Source: Kiritimatiellia bacterium
Lineage (GTDB): Bacteria > Verrucomicrobiota > Kiritimatiellia > RFP12 > UBA1067
DNA length: 57,437 nucleotides
Assembly: GCA_017544725.1 (NCBI GenBank)
Contig: JAFYDR010000317.1
Span: forward strand, 1 to 57,437
Direction: 5' to 3'
The translations under genes were made by a program, and so were the position numbers. Positions 1-8,700 of this stretch are shown here, in pieces; the first letter of the stretch is position 1; each line of letters opens with the position of its first letter. The notes beneath the pieces were generated by a model, which ran no database searches, was not told the origin of the DNA, and was given only the letters and a program-made list of their open reading frames with translations.

Positions 1-264
1 CGCGCGGGAACGTTCATGGGGAATAACTTGTCGGTTTCGACGACATGGGCGTTATCGTTACGCGGCGGACGCGACGGAGCGCGTCCCTCCCATTCGTCAC
101 TGCAACCTCTGGTTGCTTACTTCTCAGCATCTCAGCTTCCCCGCTTCTCAGCTGGGCGGCTTCGCCGCCCTGCGAAGTTATAGGCAAGTTGTTCTACCAG
201 TTGTCATTGTCGTTTCCAAAATCCTCTCGTGTGCATGAGATGGGTGAATTACGCAGATACGCCC
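1..264. repeat. Right end of a palindrome-rich inverted-end element (copy 5, partial) with other repeat words
   Basis: No gene is supported here. Bases 1-30 resemble a stretch inside the element at 32635-33109 (near 32979). Bases 115-165 hold the octamer words CTCAGCTT/CCCCGCTT and the mini-palindrome GGCGG-CTTCG-CCGCC. Bases 189-264 match one end of the family best seen at 44661-44949 and 21811-22081, including the motif TCCTCTCGTG and the terminal GGTGAATTACGCAGATACGC. The left end is outside the window. The long reading frames in this stretch are repeat-derived. Confidence 0.7.
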
Positions 265-291
265 CATCATTCACAAAATACTCAAGATGCC

Positions 292-320
292 TTGACAACG
301 CACGGCATTTGTCGTAAAAT
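292..320 (+). promoter_or_regulatory. Promoter of the dinJ/yafQ toxin-antitoxin operon
   Basis: TTGACA at 292-297 is followed by a 17-base spacer and TAAAAT at 315-320, a near-consensus sigma70-type promoter. Transcription would start near 327 and give a leader of about 28 bases carrying AAGGAG at 341-346, 8 bases before the antitoxin ATG at 355. Autorepression by the antitoxin-toxin complex is usual for this family, but I saw no clear operator palindrome. Confidence 0.75.
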
Positions 321-354
321 GTCCATGTTTTCACCAAGTAAAGGAGTATTCATC

Positions 355-639
355 ATGGCAACCACATCCCTCTCTATCCGGATCGACGAAGACCTCAAGG
401 CGGAGGCAGACGAGTTCTTCTCGGATATCGGCATGAACATGACCACCGCAATCACTTGTTTCTTCAAGAAGTGCCTCGACACGGGGGAGATCCCCTTCAA
501 GCTCGGACGAGGGAAGCACCTCCCCAACGCGAAGACGCGAGCGGTTCTTGACCGTATGGCCGCCGGGACAGAACCGATGTACGGACCGTACGACAGTACC
601 GAAGAAATGCTCAAGGCCGCGTTGGCAATGGAGGATTGA
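355..639 (+). CDS. dinJ: DinJ/RelB-family antitoxin
   Basis: A 94-residue protein. It begins SLSIRIDEDLKAEADEF, the ribbon-helix-helix DNA-binding N-terminus of RelB/DinJ antitoxins, followed by the GMNMTTAITCFFKKCL helix pair typical of DinJ. It should neutralise the YafQ-like toxin encoded 5 bases downstream and repress the operon through its ribbon-helix-helix domain. The start at 355 is preferred over an upstream in-frame start at 229 because AAGGAG lies 8 bases before 355 and the promoter at 292-320 is downstream of 229. The C-terminal part (GPYDSTEEMLKAALAMED) is acidic, as expected for the toxin-binding segment. Family assignment is firm; the precise toxin partner is inferred from adjacency. 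Confidence 0.92.
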   Translation: MATTSLSIRIDEDLKAEADEFFSDIGMNMTTAITCFFKKCLDTGEIPFKLGRGKHLPNAKTRAVLDRMAAGTEPMYGPYDSTEEMLKAALAMED

Positions 640-644
640 ACGCC

Positions 645-923
645 ATGCTCCAACGCATTTTCACGAAGCAGTTTTCGAGGGATCTTAAACTTGCGGTCAG
701 GCGAGGCAAAAGTTTGGAAAAGATTACGTCTGTCATCGATTTGCTTTGTGCGCAAACACCGCTGCCGCCCTCATTCAATGACCATCCGCTCAAAGGGAAA
801 CTTACGGGATGCCGCGACTGCCATGTCGAGCCAGACCTTGTTCTGATCTACCGAATCGTTCAAGACCAGCTTCAGTTGATCTGTGTCCGCCTCGGCACCC
901 ACGTCGATCTCTTCGGCGCGTGA
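645..923 (+). CDS. yafQ: YafQ-family mRNA interferase toxin
   Basis: A 92-residue RelE/ParE-superfamily toxin of the YafQ type, expected to cut mRNA on the ribosome. Residues matching the E. coli YafQ active site are present: His47, His60, Asp64, His86 and Phe90 (motifs DHPLKGKLTGCRDCH, EPDLVLIYRI, RLGTHVDLF). The position usually held by Trp after the catalytic Asp is Leu65. The ATG at 645 is chosen; an in-frame TTG at 636 overlaps the antitoxin stop but is less well placed. GGAGG at the end of the antitoxin gene gives the ribosome site, so the two genes are probably translationally coupled. Functional state of the toxin is not provable from sequence, but no disruption is seen. Confidence 0.92.
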   Translation: MLQRIFTKQFSRDLKLAVRRGKSLEKITSVIDLLCAQTPLPPSFNDHPLKGKLTGCRDCHVEPDLVLIYRIVQDQLQLICVRLGTHVDLFGA

Positions 924-1049
924 AGACGACTATGGAGAGTCGCCCCGCTTCTCAGCCTCTCAGCTTCCCCGCTTCTCAGCTTATCCCGCCTCTCAGCTGG
1001 CGTTTTGTTTTTCATTTTTCATTCTTCATTCTTATGCTATGCTATTCGC
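924..1049. repeat. Octamer and heptamer tandem words upstream of the EEP-phosphatase gene
   Basis: From about 945 to 1000 the sequence is built of 8-base words (CTCAGCCT, CTCAGCTT, CCCCGCTT). From 1013 to 1036 it is built of 7-base words (CATTTTT, CATTCTT). The same words recur in most other intergenic regions of the window. TATGCT at 1038-1043 lies 6 bases before the ATG at 1050 and could be a -10 box for a leaderless transcript, with no good -35 visible. Confidence 0.6.
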
Positions 1050-2771
1050 ATGAAAACGAATGCGTATCTGTTTGTCGTGGGAGTCCTGCTGGCGGGATCG
1101 GCTACCGCCGAACCGTTGCGGTTTCTTTCCTTTAACATCTGGGGTGACTATTTCAAGAATCCTGTCGAGGAACGGGAGGGAGGTGTCGAACGGTCGATCC
1201 GAAAGTATGCCCCGAATGTCATCTCGTTGCAGGAGGTGACAACGAACTGGTGGGCAAGCAAAATGTTCTCCAATCTCTCTGCCTCTTACGGTATCGTGGG
1301 CGGCGATGTCGATGAGGCATTGCGTCGCGCAGGTGCCGCCGACACCTCCCTGAAACCCATCAACTGGGTGAACCACGAGCCGCTGCTGTATCGAAAGGAC
1401 AGACTGACGCTCTTGGACTCGGGTTGCGATTTCTTCCATCTCTCTCTCCAAGCAGAGAAGAGTCTCACTTGGGGTGTATTGGAGGATAAAAAGGACGGTC
1501 GTCGATTCATCGCCTTCGCCACACATTTCTGGTGGATGGGTAACGGGAAGGAGAGCGATACCATTCGCGAGTTGAACGCGCGGCAGGTTCTGGCACGTGT
1601 AGCGGAAATCCGCCGGAAGTGGGGCGCACTACCCGTAATCGGCGGCGGCGACCTGAACTCTGTCCCCGGCTCGCTGGCGCATGAGGTCTTCCGTCTGGCC
1701 GGTTACCATAACGCGGCGGACGAGGCGGACGTGCGTTCCCCGCACCGCTCGCACCACGGCGACCCGAAACGCGGCAAAGACGGCGCTTACCACGGTTCCC
1801 TGCGCCCGCCGACGGATGACCAGCCTGGATTCTCGATCGACCATGTGTTTTTCACAGACGGCATCCACGCGATTCGTCACCAGATCGGAATCTCACAAAT
1901 GGAGCTGGACGTCTCCGACCATTCGCCCGTCATCGTCGAATTTGAACTCGTCGCTTCGTCGAAGGACGAACCTCGAATCAGCGGTTCGTCTTCCACCCGC
2001 TTCGTGCAGGAGGCGCGGAAAGCCTACGTCACCGATGCCTTTGCCTCCTACACAAACTCGATCGTGCAACGGTTCATCGGTCGTGCAGACACAGCTCTCG
2101 ATTCTCCGCGCACGAGTGACCTCGTGCGGTGGCTCGCAGTACCGAACGTACGGAACGTACGGGATATCGGCGGCTGGACAGGGCTGAGGACCGGACGTGT
2201 CTATCGGGGTTCGGAACTGAACGCCGTCGCCGACCACAAGTTGTCGATCAACAAACACGGCCGACGGTTGTTGGTGCAGCTGCTCGGTATCCGCAGCGAC
2301 CTCGATTTCCGTGCCGTTAATGCCGAATCGCGCGGGAGTTGCGTAACCAACTCCGCGCTCGGCGCGACGGTGCGGTTGATCGACCGTCCCATCGGCGCCT
2401 ATACGGAACTCTTCTCGCAGACGAACCAATATGCCGCCGTGATGCGCGTCTTCGCAGACGAATCGAATTACCCGATCTACATGCACTGCTGGGGCGGAGT
2501 AGATCGGACAGGAACCGTCGCGTTCTTCCTAGAGGGACTGTGCGGCGTGTCGGAAGCGGATTTGGCGATCGACTACGAACTCTCCAGTTTCGCATCGTTC
2601 GGACTCCGAACCCGTGCGAACGCAGGGAGCTACCGGTACGGCGATCTCATCAGGCGAATCAAGACCTATCCCGGCGCCACACTGCGCGACAAGTTCGAGT
2701 CGTGCGCAAAAACGACACTCGGACTAAGCGATTCCGAAATCGCCGCCATCCGCCGTAACCTCTGCCCCTAG
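1050..2771 (+). CDS. Secreted endonuclease/exonuclease/phosphatase domain fused to a tyrosine phosphatase domain
   Basis: A 573-residue protein with a signal peptide (about residues 1-20, ending SATAEP), so it acts outside the cytoplasm. Residues about 20-300 form an EEP-fold hydrolase: FLSFNIWG, the metal Glu in ISLQEV, GGGDLNSVPG, SIDHVFFTD and the closing DVSDHSPVIVEF. Residues about 350-565 form a second domain with NVRDIGGW...RVYRGSEL and the catalytic loop HCWGGVDRTG (Cx5R), as in Y_phosphatase3/lipid or protein tyrosine phosphatases. EEP enzymes cleave phosphodiester or phosphomonoester bonds in nucleic acids, inositol phosphates or sphingolipids; the substrate here is unknown. Having both domains in one secreted chain suggests stepwise dephosphorylation of a phosphorylated nutrient (inference). 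The start at 1050 is chosen for the signal peptide; an upstream in-frame start at 1005 lies in repeat sequence. No Shine-Dalgarno is evident. Confidence 0.88.
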   Translation: MKTNAYLFVVGVLLAGSATAEPLRFLSFNIWGDYFKNPVEEREGGVERSIRKYAPNVISLQEVTTNWWASKMFSNLSASYGIVGGDVDEALRRAGAADTSLKPINWVNHEPLLYRKDRLTLLDSGCDFFHLSLQAEKSLTWGVLEDKKDGRRFIAFATHFWWMGNGKESDTIRELNARQVLARVAEIRRKWGALPVIGGGDLNSVPGSLAHEVFRLAGYHNAADEADVRSPHRSHHGDPKRGKDGAYHGSLRPPTDDQPGFSIDHVFFTDGIHAIRHQIGISQMELDVSDHSPVIVEFELVASSKDEPRISGSSSTRFVQEARKAYVTDAFASYTNSIVQRFIGRADTALDSPRTSDLVRWLAVPNVRNVRDIGGWTGLRTGRVYRGSELNAVADHKLSINKHGRRLLVQLLGIRSDLDFRAVNAESRGSCVTNSALGATVRLIDRPIGAYTELFSQTNQYAAVMRVFADESNYPIYMHCWGGVDRTGTVAFFLEGLCGVSEADLAIDYELSSFASFGLRTRANAGSYRYGDLIRRIKTYPGATLRDKFESCAKTTLGLSDSEIAAIRRNLCP

Positions 2772-3076
2772 CCAACTGCCGCCCGAGGCGGTGGTTGGGC
2801 AGTTAGGTGGTTAGGGAAGCAGCACTCCTACCGCTTTCGGTTGAACCTGTTGCAAAACCTACTTGTCTGTCCCACGCAAAGTCCGCAATGTAATTCTAAA
2901 AGCGGAACTTCGCGTACGTGATGAATTTGGCGTGAGATATATTCTGAGGGTTTTACAATTACCTCGGTTAATAATAGAGCGCGGGAAGGGATAAAAGCGA
3001 TACGGACTATTTCTCTCGTCACTCGTATCTTGTCTCTCATCACTACCGCCTTCGGCGGCTCTGCCGCCGAACGGGC
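2772..3076. repeat. Palindromic element (class iii, about 2850-2964) and short palindromes
   Basis: The stretch begins with a short palindrome around ACTGCCGCCCGAGGCGGT. From about 2850 (TTGCAAAACC) to 2964 (GGTTTTACAATTACC) the ends are inverted copies of each other. Inside them CCCACGCAAAGT pairs loosely with GGCGTGAGA. Related elements are at 10369-10462, 22246-22350, 26375-26493 and 53263-53391. Bases 3005-3075 contain TCTCGTCACTCGT words and a GC-rich GGCGGCTCTGCCGCC palindrome. No gene is supported. Confidence 0.6.
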
Positions 3077-3105
3077 TTGACAATCGGGGTAGTTTCTGTG
3101 AAAAT
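3077..3105 (+). promoter_or_regulatory. Possible promoter of the PfkB kinase gene
   Basis: TTGACA at 3077-3082, a 17-base spacer and GAAAAT at 3100-3105. The -35 is perfect and the -10 matches four of six positions. It would give a leader of about 28 bases containing AAAGGTGG before the ATG at 3140. Confidence 0.5.
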
Positions 3106-3139
3106 GCGGTTTCCTTCTTTGAACGAAAGGTGGTTGGAT

Positions 3140-4213
3140 ATGAAGTTGAAGAAAAAGGCGAAGATCGCGTTGTTGGTCCCGACGAGTATGGGTGTGCGGA
3201 TTACCCCGTTACAGGGACAGCCGGTGCATTGCAGTTCCCTGTTCCAAATGCAGGCGACCAGTGCGGAGACCAATGTAGCTAGCGTCTCATCCTACCTCGG
3301 TCTCCCTGTCCGTGTACTGACTGCGTTCGTGAAAGGCAGTCCCATCGCCCGCTTCATCAAGGACAACCTAGCCTCGCGTCACATGGAGTACGAGGGACCC
3401 GAAATTGAGCAGGGCGGTCCGTGGGGCTACCGCCACCAGTTCAACATCGCCGACAGCGGACTCGGTTCGCGCGGTCCCCGCGTGTGGAACGACCGTGCGG
3501 GCGAGGTGGGACGGCAGCTGAACGCGAAGGACTTTGATCTCGACCGTATCTTCGGGAAGGAAGGGGTACAGATCGTCCACCTTTCCGGACTGATCGGTGC
3601 GCTTTCCCCAGAGACGAGCCGCTTTTGCCTGGAGATTGCCCGCACGGCGAAACGCAACGGAAGCAAAATCTCGTTCGACCTGAACTACCGCGCCTCGTTC
3701 TGGGTGAACAGGGAAAAGGAACTCTCGAAGATCTTCCGTGAAATCGCCTCACTCTCTGACATTCTGGTCGGGAACGAAGAGGACTTCCAGCTTTGCCTCG
3801 GCATGAAAGGACCAGACGCGGGCGGGAAGGATCTGCAGGCGAAAATCGACGGCTTCAAAGAAATGATCGAGCGCGTCCGAAAAGAGTACCCGCAAGCGAG
3901 CGTTTTCGGTACGACCTTGCGTCAGGTGATCGACACCAACCATCATCTGTGGGGTGCGATTCTGCGGACGCCGGAGGGGTGGCAGGTCGTGCAGCCGCGC
4001 GAAATCGCCGTAACCGACCGCATCGGCGGCGGCGACGGCTTTGTCGGCGGACTGCTCTATGCGATCCTCCGAGGCTGGGAACCCGAAAAATGGATCCAGT
4101 TCGGCTGGGCTTGCGGCGCGTTGGCGACTACCCTGCTGACCGACTACGGGCAACCTGCCGACGAAGACCAGATCTGGTCGATCTGGAAAGGTAACGCCCG
4201 CGTCCAACGGTAG
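3140..4213 (+). CDS. PfkB-family sugar kinase, probably 2-keto-3-deoxygluconate kinase
   Basis: A 357-residue cytoplasmic ribokinase-fold kinase. The C-terminal PfkB signature reads TDRIGGGDGFVGGLLYAI, with Asp of GGGD as the catalytic base. FDLNYRASFW, ILVGNEEDF and the N-terminal TSAETNVASVSSYLG resemble 2-keto-3-deoxygluconate kinases, which feed uronate breakdown into the Entner-Doudoroff route. That fits a genome that also secretes a glucuronoyl esterase, but the substrate is inferred. The ATG at 3140 is chosen because AAAGGTGG lies about 8 bases upstream; the in-frame start at 3077 coincides with the TTGACA box of the promoter. The gene stands alone between repeat regions. Confidence 0.82.
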   Translation: MKLKKKAKIALLVPTSMGVRITPLQGQPVHCSSLFQMQATSAETNVASVSSYLGLPVRVLTAFVKGSPIARFIKDNLASRHMEYEGPEIEQGGPWGYRHQFNIADSGLGSRGPRVWNDRAGEVGRQLNAKDFDLDRIFGKEGVQIVHLSGLIGALSPETSRFCLEIARTAKRNGSKISFDLNYRASFWVNREKELSKIFREIASLSDILVGNEEDFQLCLGMKGPDAGGKDLQAKIDGFKEMIERVRKEYPQASVFGTTLRQVIDTNHHLWGAILRTPEGWQVVQPREIAVTDRIGGGDGFVGGLLYAILRGWEPEKWIQFGWACGALATTLLTDYGQPADEDQIWSIWKGNARVQR

Positions 4214-4586
4214 GCTGGGCAGCGGCGACATGGCATGACGAGCTGTGGTAGATTGTTCTGCCGCCCTTTCAGGGCTAAGCGGTCATGATAAGCGCGACTC
4301 TCCTGTTCGATTGCAATCGACAGCAATCGATAGCTGCCGATGACACGCGACAAACGACACGCGACACGTTGCATTGGACTGGCGGCTATCCCGTCCCAAC
4401 TGTCCCCTTTGTCTCCATCGTCCCCTACTTAGCCTCTCAGCTTCCCCGCTTCTCAGCTGGCGGCTTTGCCGCCTTGGGAGACACAAGCACAACACAACCT
4501 TGACGGATTTCCACCAAACTGCTATTCTTTCGCTGTCCAAAGGACAAAGTGTCCTGAAAACGTTTTTACCTCTGGAGTTCGAGACT
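4214..4586. repeat. Intergenic repeat mosaic before the nucleoside hydrolase
   Basis: Bases 4224-4276 are an inverted copy of 10126-10172 (GCCCTGAAAGGGC, then AACAATCTACC and CGTCATGCCATG when read on the minus strand). Bases 4334-4366 (GACACGCGACAAACGACAC) recur at 26103-26130 in the same orientation and are followed by the same ACTGGCGG word in both places. Bases 4430-4475 hold CTCAGCTT/CCCCGCTT words and GGCGGCTTTGCCGCC. No gene is supported. Confidence 0.6.
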
Positions 4587-5711
4587 ATGAAAAACGCAAT
4601 GATTCCAATTTGCCTGTTCGCAGCGTTGTTCGCGGCAGGGAACACGTCCCTGGCAGCCACAGACGGAAACGGTAAAACCACCGCGCCCGTAAAGGTAATC
4701 TTCGATACGGATATGCTTACGGACTTTGATGACGTGGGTGCGCTCGCCTGCCTGCACGCGCTCGCGGACGCGGGCGAGTGTGAAATCCTTGCCACGATCA
4801 GCTCGACGCGAGGCAACGCCTCTGTCGGCGCGGTCCAGGTGATCAACCACTACTACGGCCGCCCGAATCTCCCGGTCGGTGCGCCGAAGGGCATGGGCGT
4901 TCTCGGCGCGCACACCGGTGCCAAGGTGAAAGTAGATTCGTCCGCGCCTCTCGGCGAGAAGAAAGGCGGCCACTACAAGTACCGCAAGTTGCTTGCGGAC
5001 TACCCCGGTTGGTACCGCTATGCCGATTCGGACGACGCGCCGGATGCGAACAATGTCTATCGCAGCGTCCTCGCCGCGCAGCCGGACAACAGCGTTGTGA
5101 TCTGTTCCGTCGGCTTCATCACCAACATGCGCCGCCTTCTCGAAACAAAGCCCGATGCCATCTCGCCGCTTGACGGCAAGGCGCTCGTGGCGAAGAAGGT
5201 GAAACGCTGGGTCGCGATGGCGTGCCGTTATCCAGACGGCAAGGAATACAATTCGATGTGGGATCACGAATCCTCGCGCATCGCGTTCGAGAACTGGCCC
5301 ACGCCCATCCTGTTCTCCGACTGGCAGTACGGGCACGATTGCTTTGCCGGACGCGCCGTCGCGGAGATGAAGGTGGAGCGCAGCCCCGTAAAGGACGTGT
5401 TCGCGAACAACATTCCATCGCGAGATCAAATCCGCAAAGACTCCCACAAGTGGCTCCGAAGCGGGTTCGGCATGGGGGGACGTTCCGCGTGGGACGAGAC
5501 GGCTGTGTTGCTCGCCGTGCGTGGCGTAGAACCGTACTTCAACGCCGAGCGCGGTACCTACCGTATGGTCGGCGACAAGGGTGACGACGAGTGGGCACCT
5601 GATGCCGAGAACGGTCCGCACATCCGCATTACGCAGCGTATGCCTAAGGCGGAGGTCGCCCGCGTCATCGATGAACTGATGACACGCAAGCCGAAGAACG
5701 GCAAGAACTGA
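4587..5711 (+). CDS. Secreted nucleoside hydrolase-like protein
   Basis: A 374-residue protein with a signal peptide (about residues 1-23, ending TSLAA). It has the inosine-uridine nucleoside N-ribohydrolase fold. The calcium-binding signature IFDTDMLTDFDDVGAL (DTDxxxDxDD) is complete, and SSTRGNASVGAVQVINHYYG, VVICSVGFITNMRRLL and SAWDETAVLLAV follow the family pattern. It would cleave the N-glycosidic bond of ribonucleosides, or a related glycoside, in the periplasm or outside the cell. GGAG at 4574-4577 lies 9 bases before the ATG; the upstream in-frame extension is repeat sequence. The large family includes members of unknown substrate, so only the fold and likely reaction class are certain. 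Confidence 0.87.
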   Translation: MKNAMIPICLFAALFAAGNTSLAATDGNGKTTAPVKVIFDTDMLTDFDDVGALACLHALADAGECEILATISSTRGNASVGAVQVINHYYGRPNLPVGAPKGMGVLGAHTGAKVKVDSSAPLGEKKGGHYKYRKLLADYPGWYRYADSDDAPDANNVYRSVLAAQPDNSVVICSVGFITNMRRLLETKPDAISPLDGKALVAKKVKRWVAMACRYPDGKEYNSMWDHESSRIAFENWPTPILFSDWQYGHDCFAGRAVAEMKVERSPVKDVFANNIPSRDQIRKDSHKWLRSGFGMGGRSAWDETAVLLAVRGVEPYFNAERGTYRMVGDKGDDEWAPDAENGPHIRITQRMPKAEVARVIDELMTRKPKNGKN

Positions 5712-5777
5712 TTTCCTGTCAGGTCGCAACCGCCTATGGCTCATAAAAACCAAGAAGAACCAAAAAAGGAAACGGAC

Positions 5778-8700
5778 ATGAGTGCCACCAACAAAAACAA
5801 CAGAAGAAATGCCATTCGTTATCTCCTCGCCGGTTTCATGGCGGTCGCGACAAGCGGAACTCCACCGGCGTTAGCTGCCGACTGGACTGACACGAACAAC
5901 GCTACGTACACCGCACTGAGGTCTATCAACGGCGGAGCGACCGATATAGCCACGGGCGGCGGATGGATCGTCACCGACATCACGCCGACATGCACGGACA
6001 CCGTGAAGATACGCTTCAGACTTCATGACACGTGGACACAAACCCTGTGGTGCGGGCGGGGAACTACCACGACCTCCGCAACATTCACGGGGTTCTTCCT
6101 TGACAATGTAATCCGCTGCGACCGCAACGCCAATGCGGGGGCAAAAGGTGCGACAACGCCAGGCACCGCAAATGACTGCACCGTGGTCGCGAACTATGAT
6201 ACGTGTCAGTTCCTCGTCAATGACGAAGTGCAGGGCGCGATGATGGCTTCCGGCAACTATAATGTCGGCAGTGCGCTGATGCTCTTCGGCAGCCACACGA
6301 AGGGGACGGACCTCTCCGACTTAATTGCCGCCGAGGATGTTGACAACAGAGGTTCTTACGATCTATACTACTTCCAGCTTTATTCTTCCGCAGGAGCGTT
6401 GACGCACAATCTCATGCCGGCTGCTCGCGACAGCGACGGGGCGGTCGGTCTGTTCGACACGGTGACGAGTAACTTCTACGCCAAGGCGACGAACAGCGGC
6501 GATTTCACATCTGAGGCGAAGACGGTGGTCACAGGTACGCCAGTCAAGTGGACGGGGCTTGGCGGCGACAACAACATGTCCAACCCCGCGAACTGGGAGG
6601 GCGGCGTAGTACCCGTCGCGGGACAGGATCTCGACTTCACCATCGCAACACCGCTCGTCCCCATCAACGCAGACATCAACGCCACATTCGGCAACGTGTG
6701 GCTCGGCGATGTGGAGAAGACGACCTTCACCGGCACCTTGACCGCGAACGACGTCAACAACCGCTCGATGTTGGAGGTTGCCGATGGTGCGACGGTGACG
6801 CTCTTGAATGTTGTCGCATCCGCCATCTGGACGGGCACGGCGAATAACGGCGAATTCTACGATCCCGACAACTGGACATGCCTCAATGAAGTGGGCACCC
6901 CGATCGCCGGGGCGTTCCCACATACGATACCGCCATCACCCTCGGTGCGGATGTTCCCATCGATAGCTGGACGAACGTCAATTTCGCCGGGATATCTGGA
7001 CCGATAGATCTTGCCGGCCATTCGCTAACCGTATCGGGGACGTTCTTCAATGGGGTAACTTCATCGTCAAAGAATGTCATCGTAAACGGCACGTTCGAGG
7101 CAGACTCTGTTCCCGATGGAGAAAATCTGTCTGTTGCGCCAACAGGCTGGAGTACAAATGGTGTCGTGCTACTCATTCGAAAAAACACCACCTACACCTA
7201 TACATTGAGAAATACCGCAAGCAACTATTGCTATATTCAGAGAGGTGGATACATAACCCAGACGTTCACACTTGCCGAGGATGCCGTCCTCTCGATTTCG
7301 CTGAAGGTCTGCAACAAAAACGTTCTGAACAGCTCTGGAAAAGTCTCATATTGGAAATCGAACGGAAACATACAAATAGACGGCACGAAGGTTGTCTCGT
7401 GGACTGAAGGAGACCACAAGGAACGTACCATTACGGCGACTGCGTCGGTTTCTGCGGGAACGCACACGATCAAAATCTCCTGTACCAGCAATGCCGGCAA
7501 CGCGATCGACAACGTATCGTTGTCATTCACGCCATCTGTGAAAATCGTAACCGATACTGTCGGTGGTGGTGAACTGCACGTAAATGTGCCAGAGGACGAA
7601 ACGGCGAACAACATCGGCGTGGACTTGGCAGGGCATCTCAAGCTGGTGAAGGAAGGTGCGGGCGCGTTCGTCTCGAAACGGCGTACCCTTTCCTACGATG
7701 GCGGCAACGAAGTCGTAGCCGGAACGCTTTCTACAACGGAGGGTTGGGGTACGGAGGCAATCAACTATCGTACGTTCGGTGCACTTGAAAGCACTATCGC
7801 CGTCCGGTCCGGCGGCACGTTGCTCAATACCAAGAGCAACGGCGACTTCCTCAATTACGGCATCGTTCTCGACGGTGGTACGCTCAAGGCCGACGTGGAC
7901 GGTACGCTCGTACCGGCGAACGAGAACCTGACCTTGACGGTCGGCTCGGGAGGCGGCATCATCGACACCGCCGGAAAATCCGTTACGATCGATGAGCCAA
8001 TCCTTGCGGCGGACGGGATGTCCGGCGGTATGAGGTTCATGGGTGGCGGGGATGTCACGATCACCAATGGGAACACCTACGTTGGCACAATTGTGGAAAT
8101 CGGCACAATCCTCCACATTCCCACCGATGAAGATTTCCCCAGCACTTTTGCCATCGAGGTTCCGGTGGGGGCGACAGGCGAGTCCCTGTCAGATGGCGTT
8201 TATACGCTTGCCGTACTTGACGGCGCGGGCGAATTCCAGTCCAGTGTACTGACCGGCATCGTAAAGCCCGCAAATGTCGCGATACGCCTTTCCACAGACA
8301 ACAAGGCTATCATCTGCATCTACGGCAATCCACCGAACACGTGGATCGGTGGTTCCAGCGGAAGCCTGAGCGTGGATACGAACTGGAGCCTCGGCTTCAC
8401 GCCTAAAAGGGGCGACAGTTGCGTGATCGGTAACGGCACGGCGGCGAACTTGACCGTTGGGAGCACATTCGCGCCAGACGCCATCACCTTCCCAGAAGGC
8501 ACGGCGACGATTACAATTTCGGGCGGGGATTCGATTTCCGGAATTTCGGCAATCACGAACCTTTCGGACGAAACGTGTGTGTTCGAGGTCCCCGTCGCGT
8601 TCGCGGGTGAGATTCTTGTTTCGCAGAAGGCTGTTGATTGGGCTATGCACGAGCAATCGAGCATCCGTTTTACGGGAGGCGTGACAGGGACGACATTCGC

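Noticed and set aside
229-354. N-terminal extension of the DinJ antitoxin
   Set aside because: It begins inside the inverted-end repeat and upstream of the promoter at 292-320.
6915-6932. Programmed ribosomal frameshift
   Set aside because: No slippery heptamer, stimulatory structure or homopolymer is seen; a plain one-base loss explains it.
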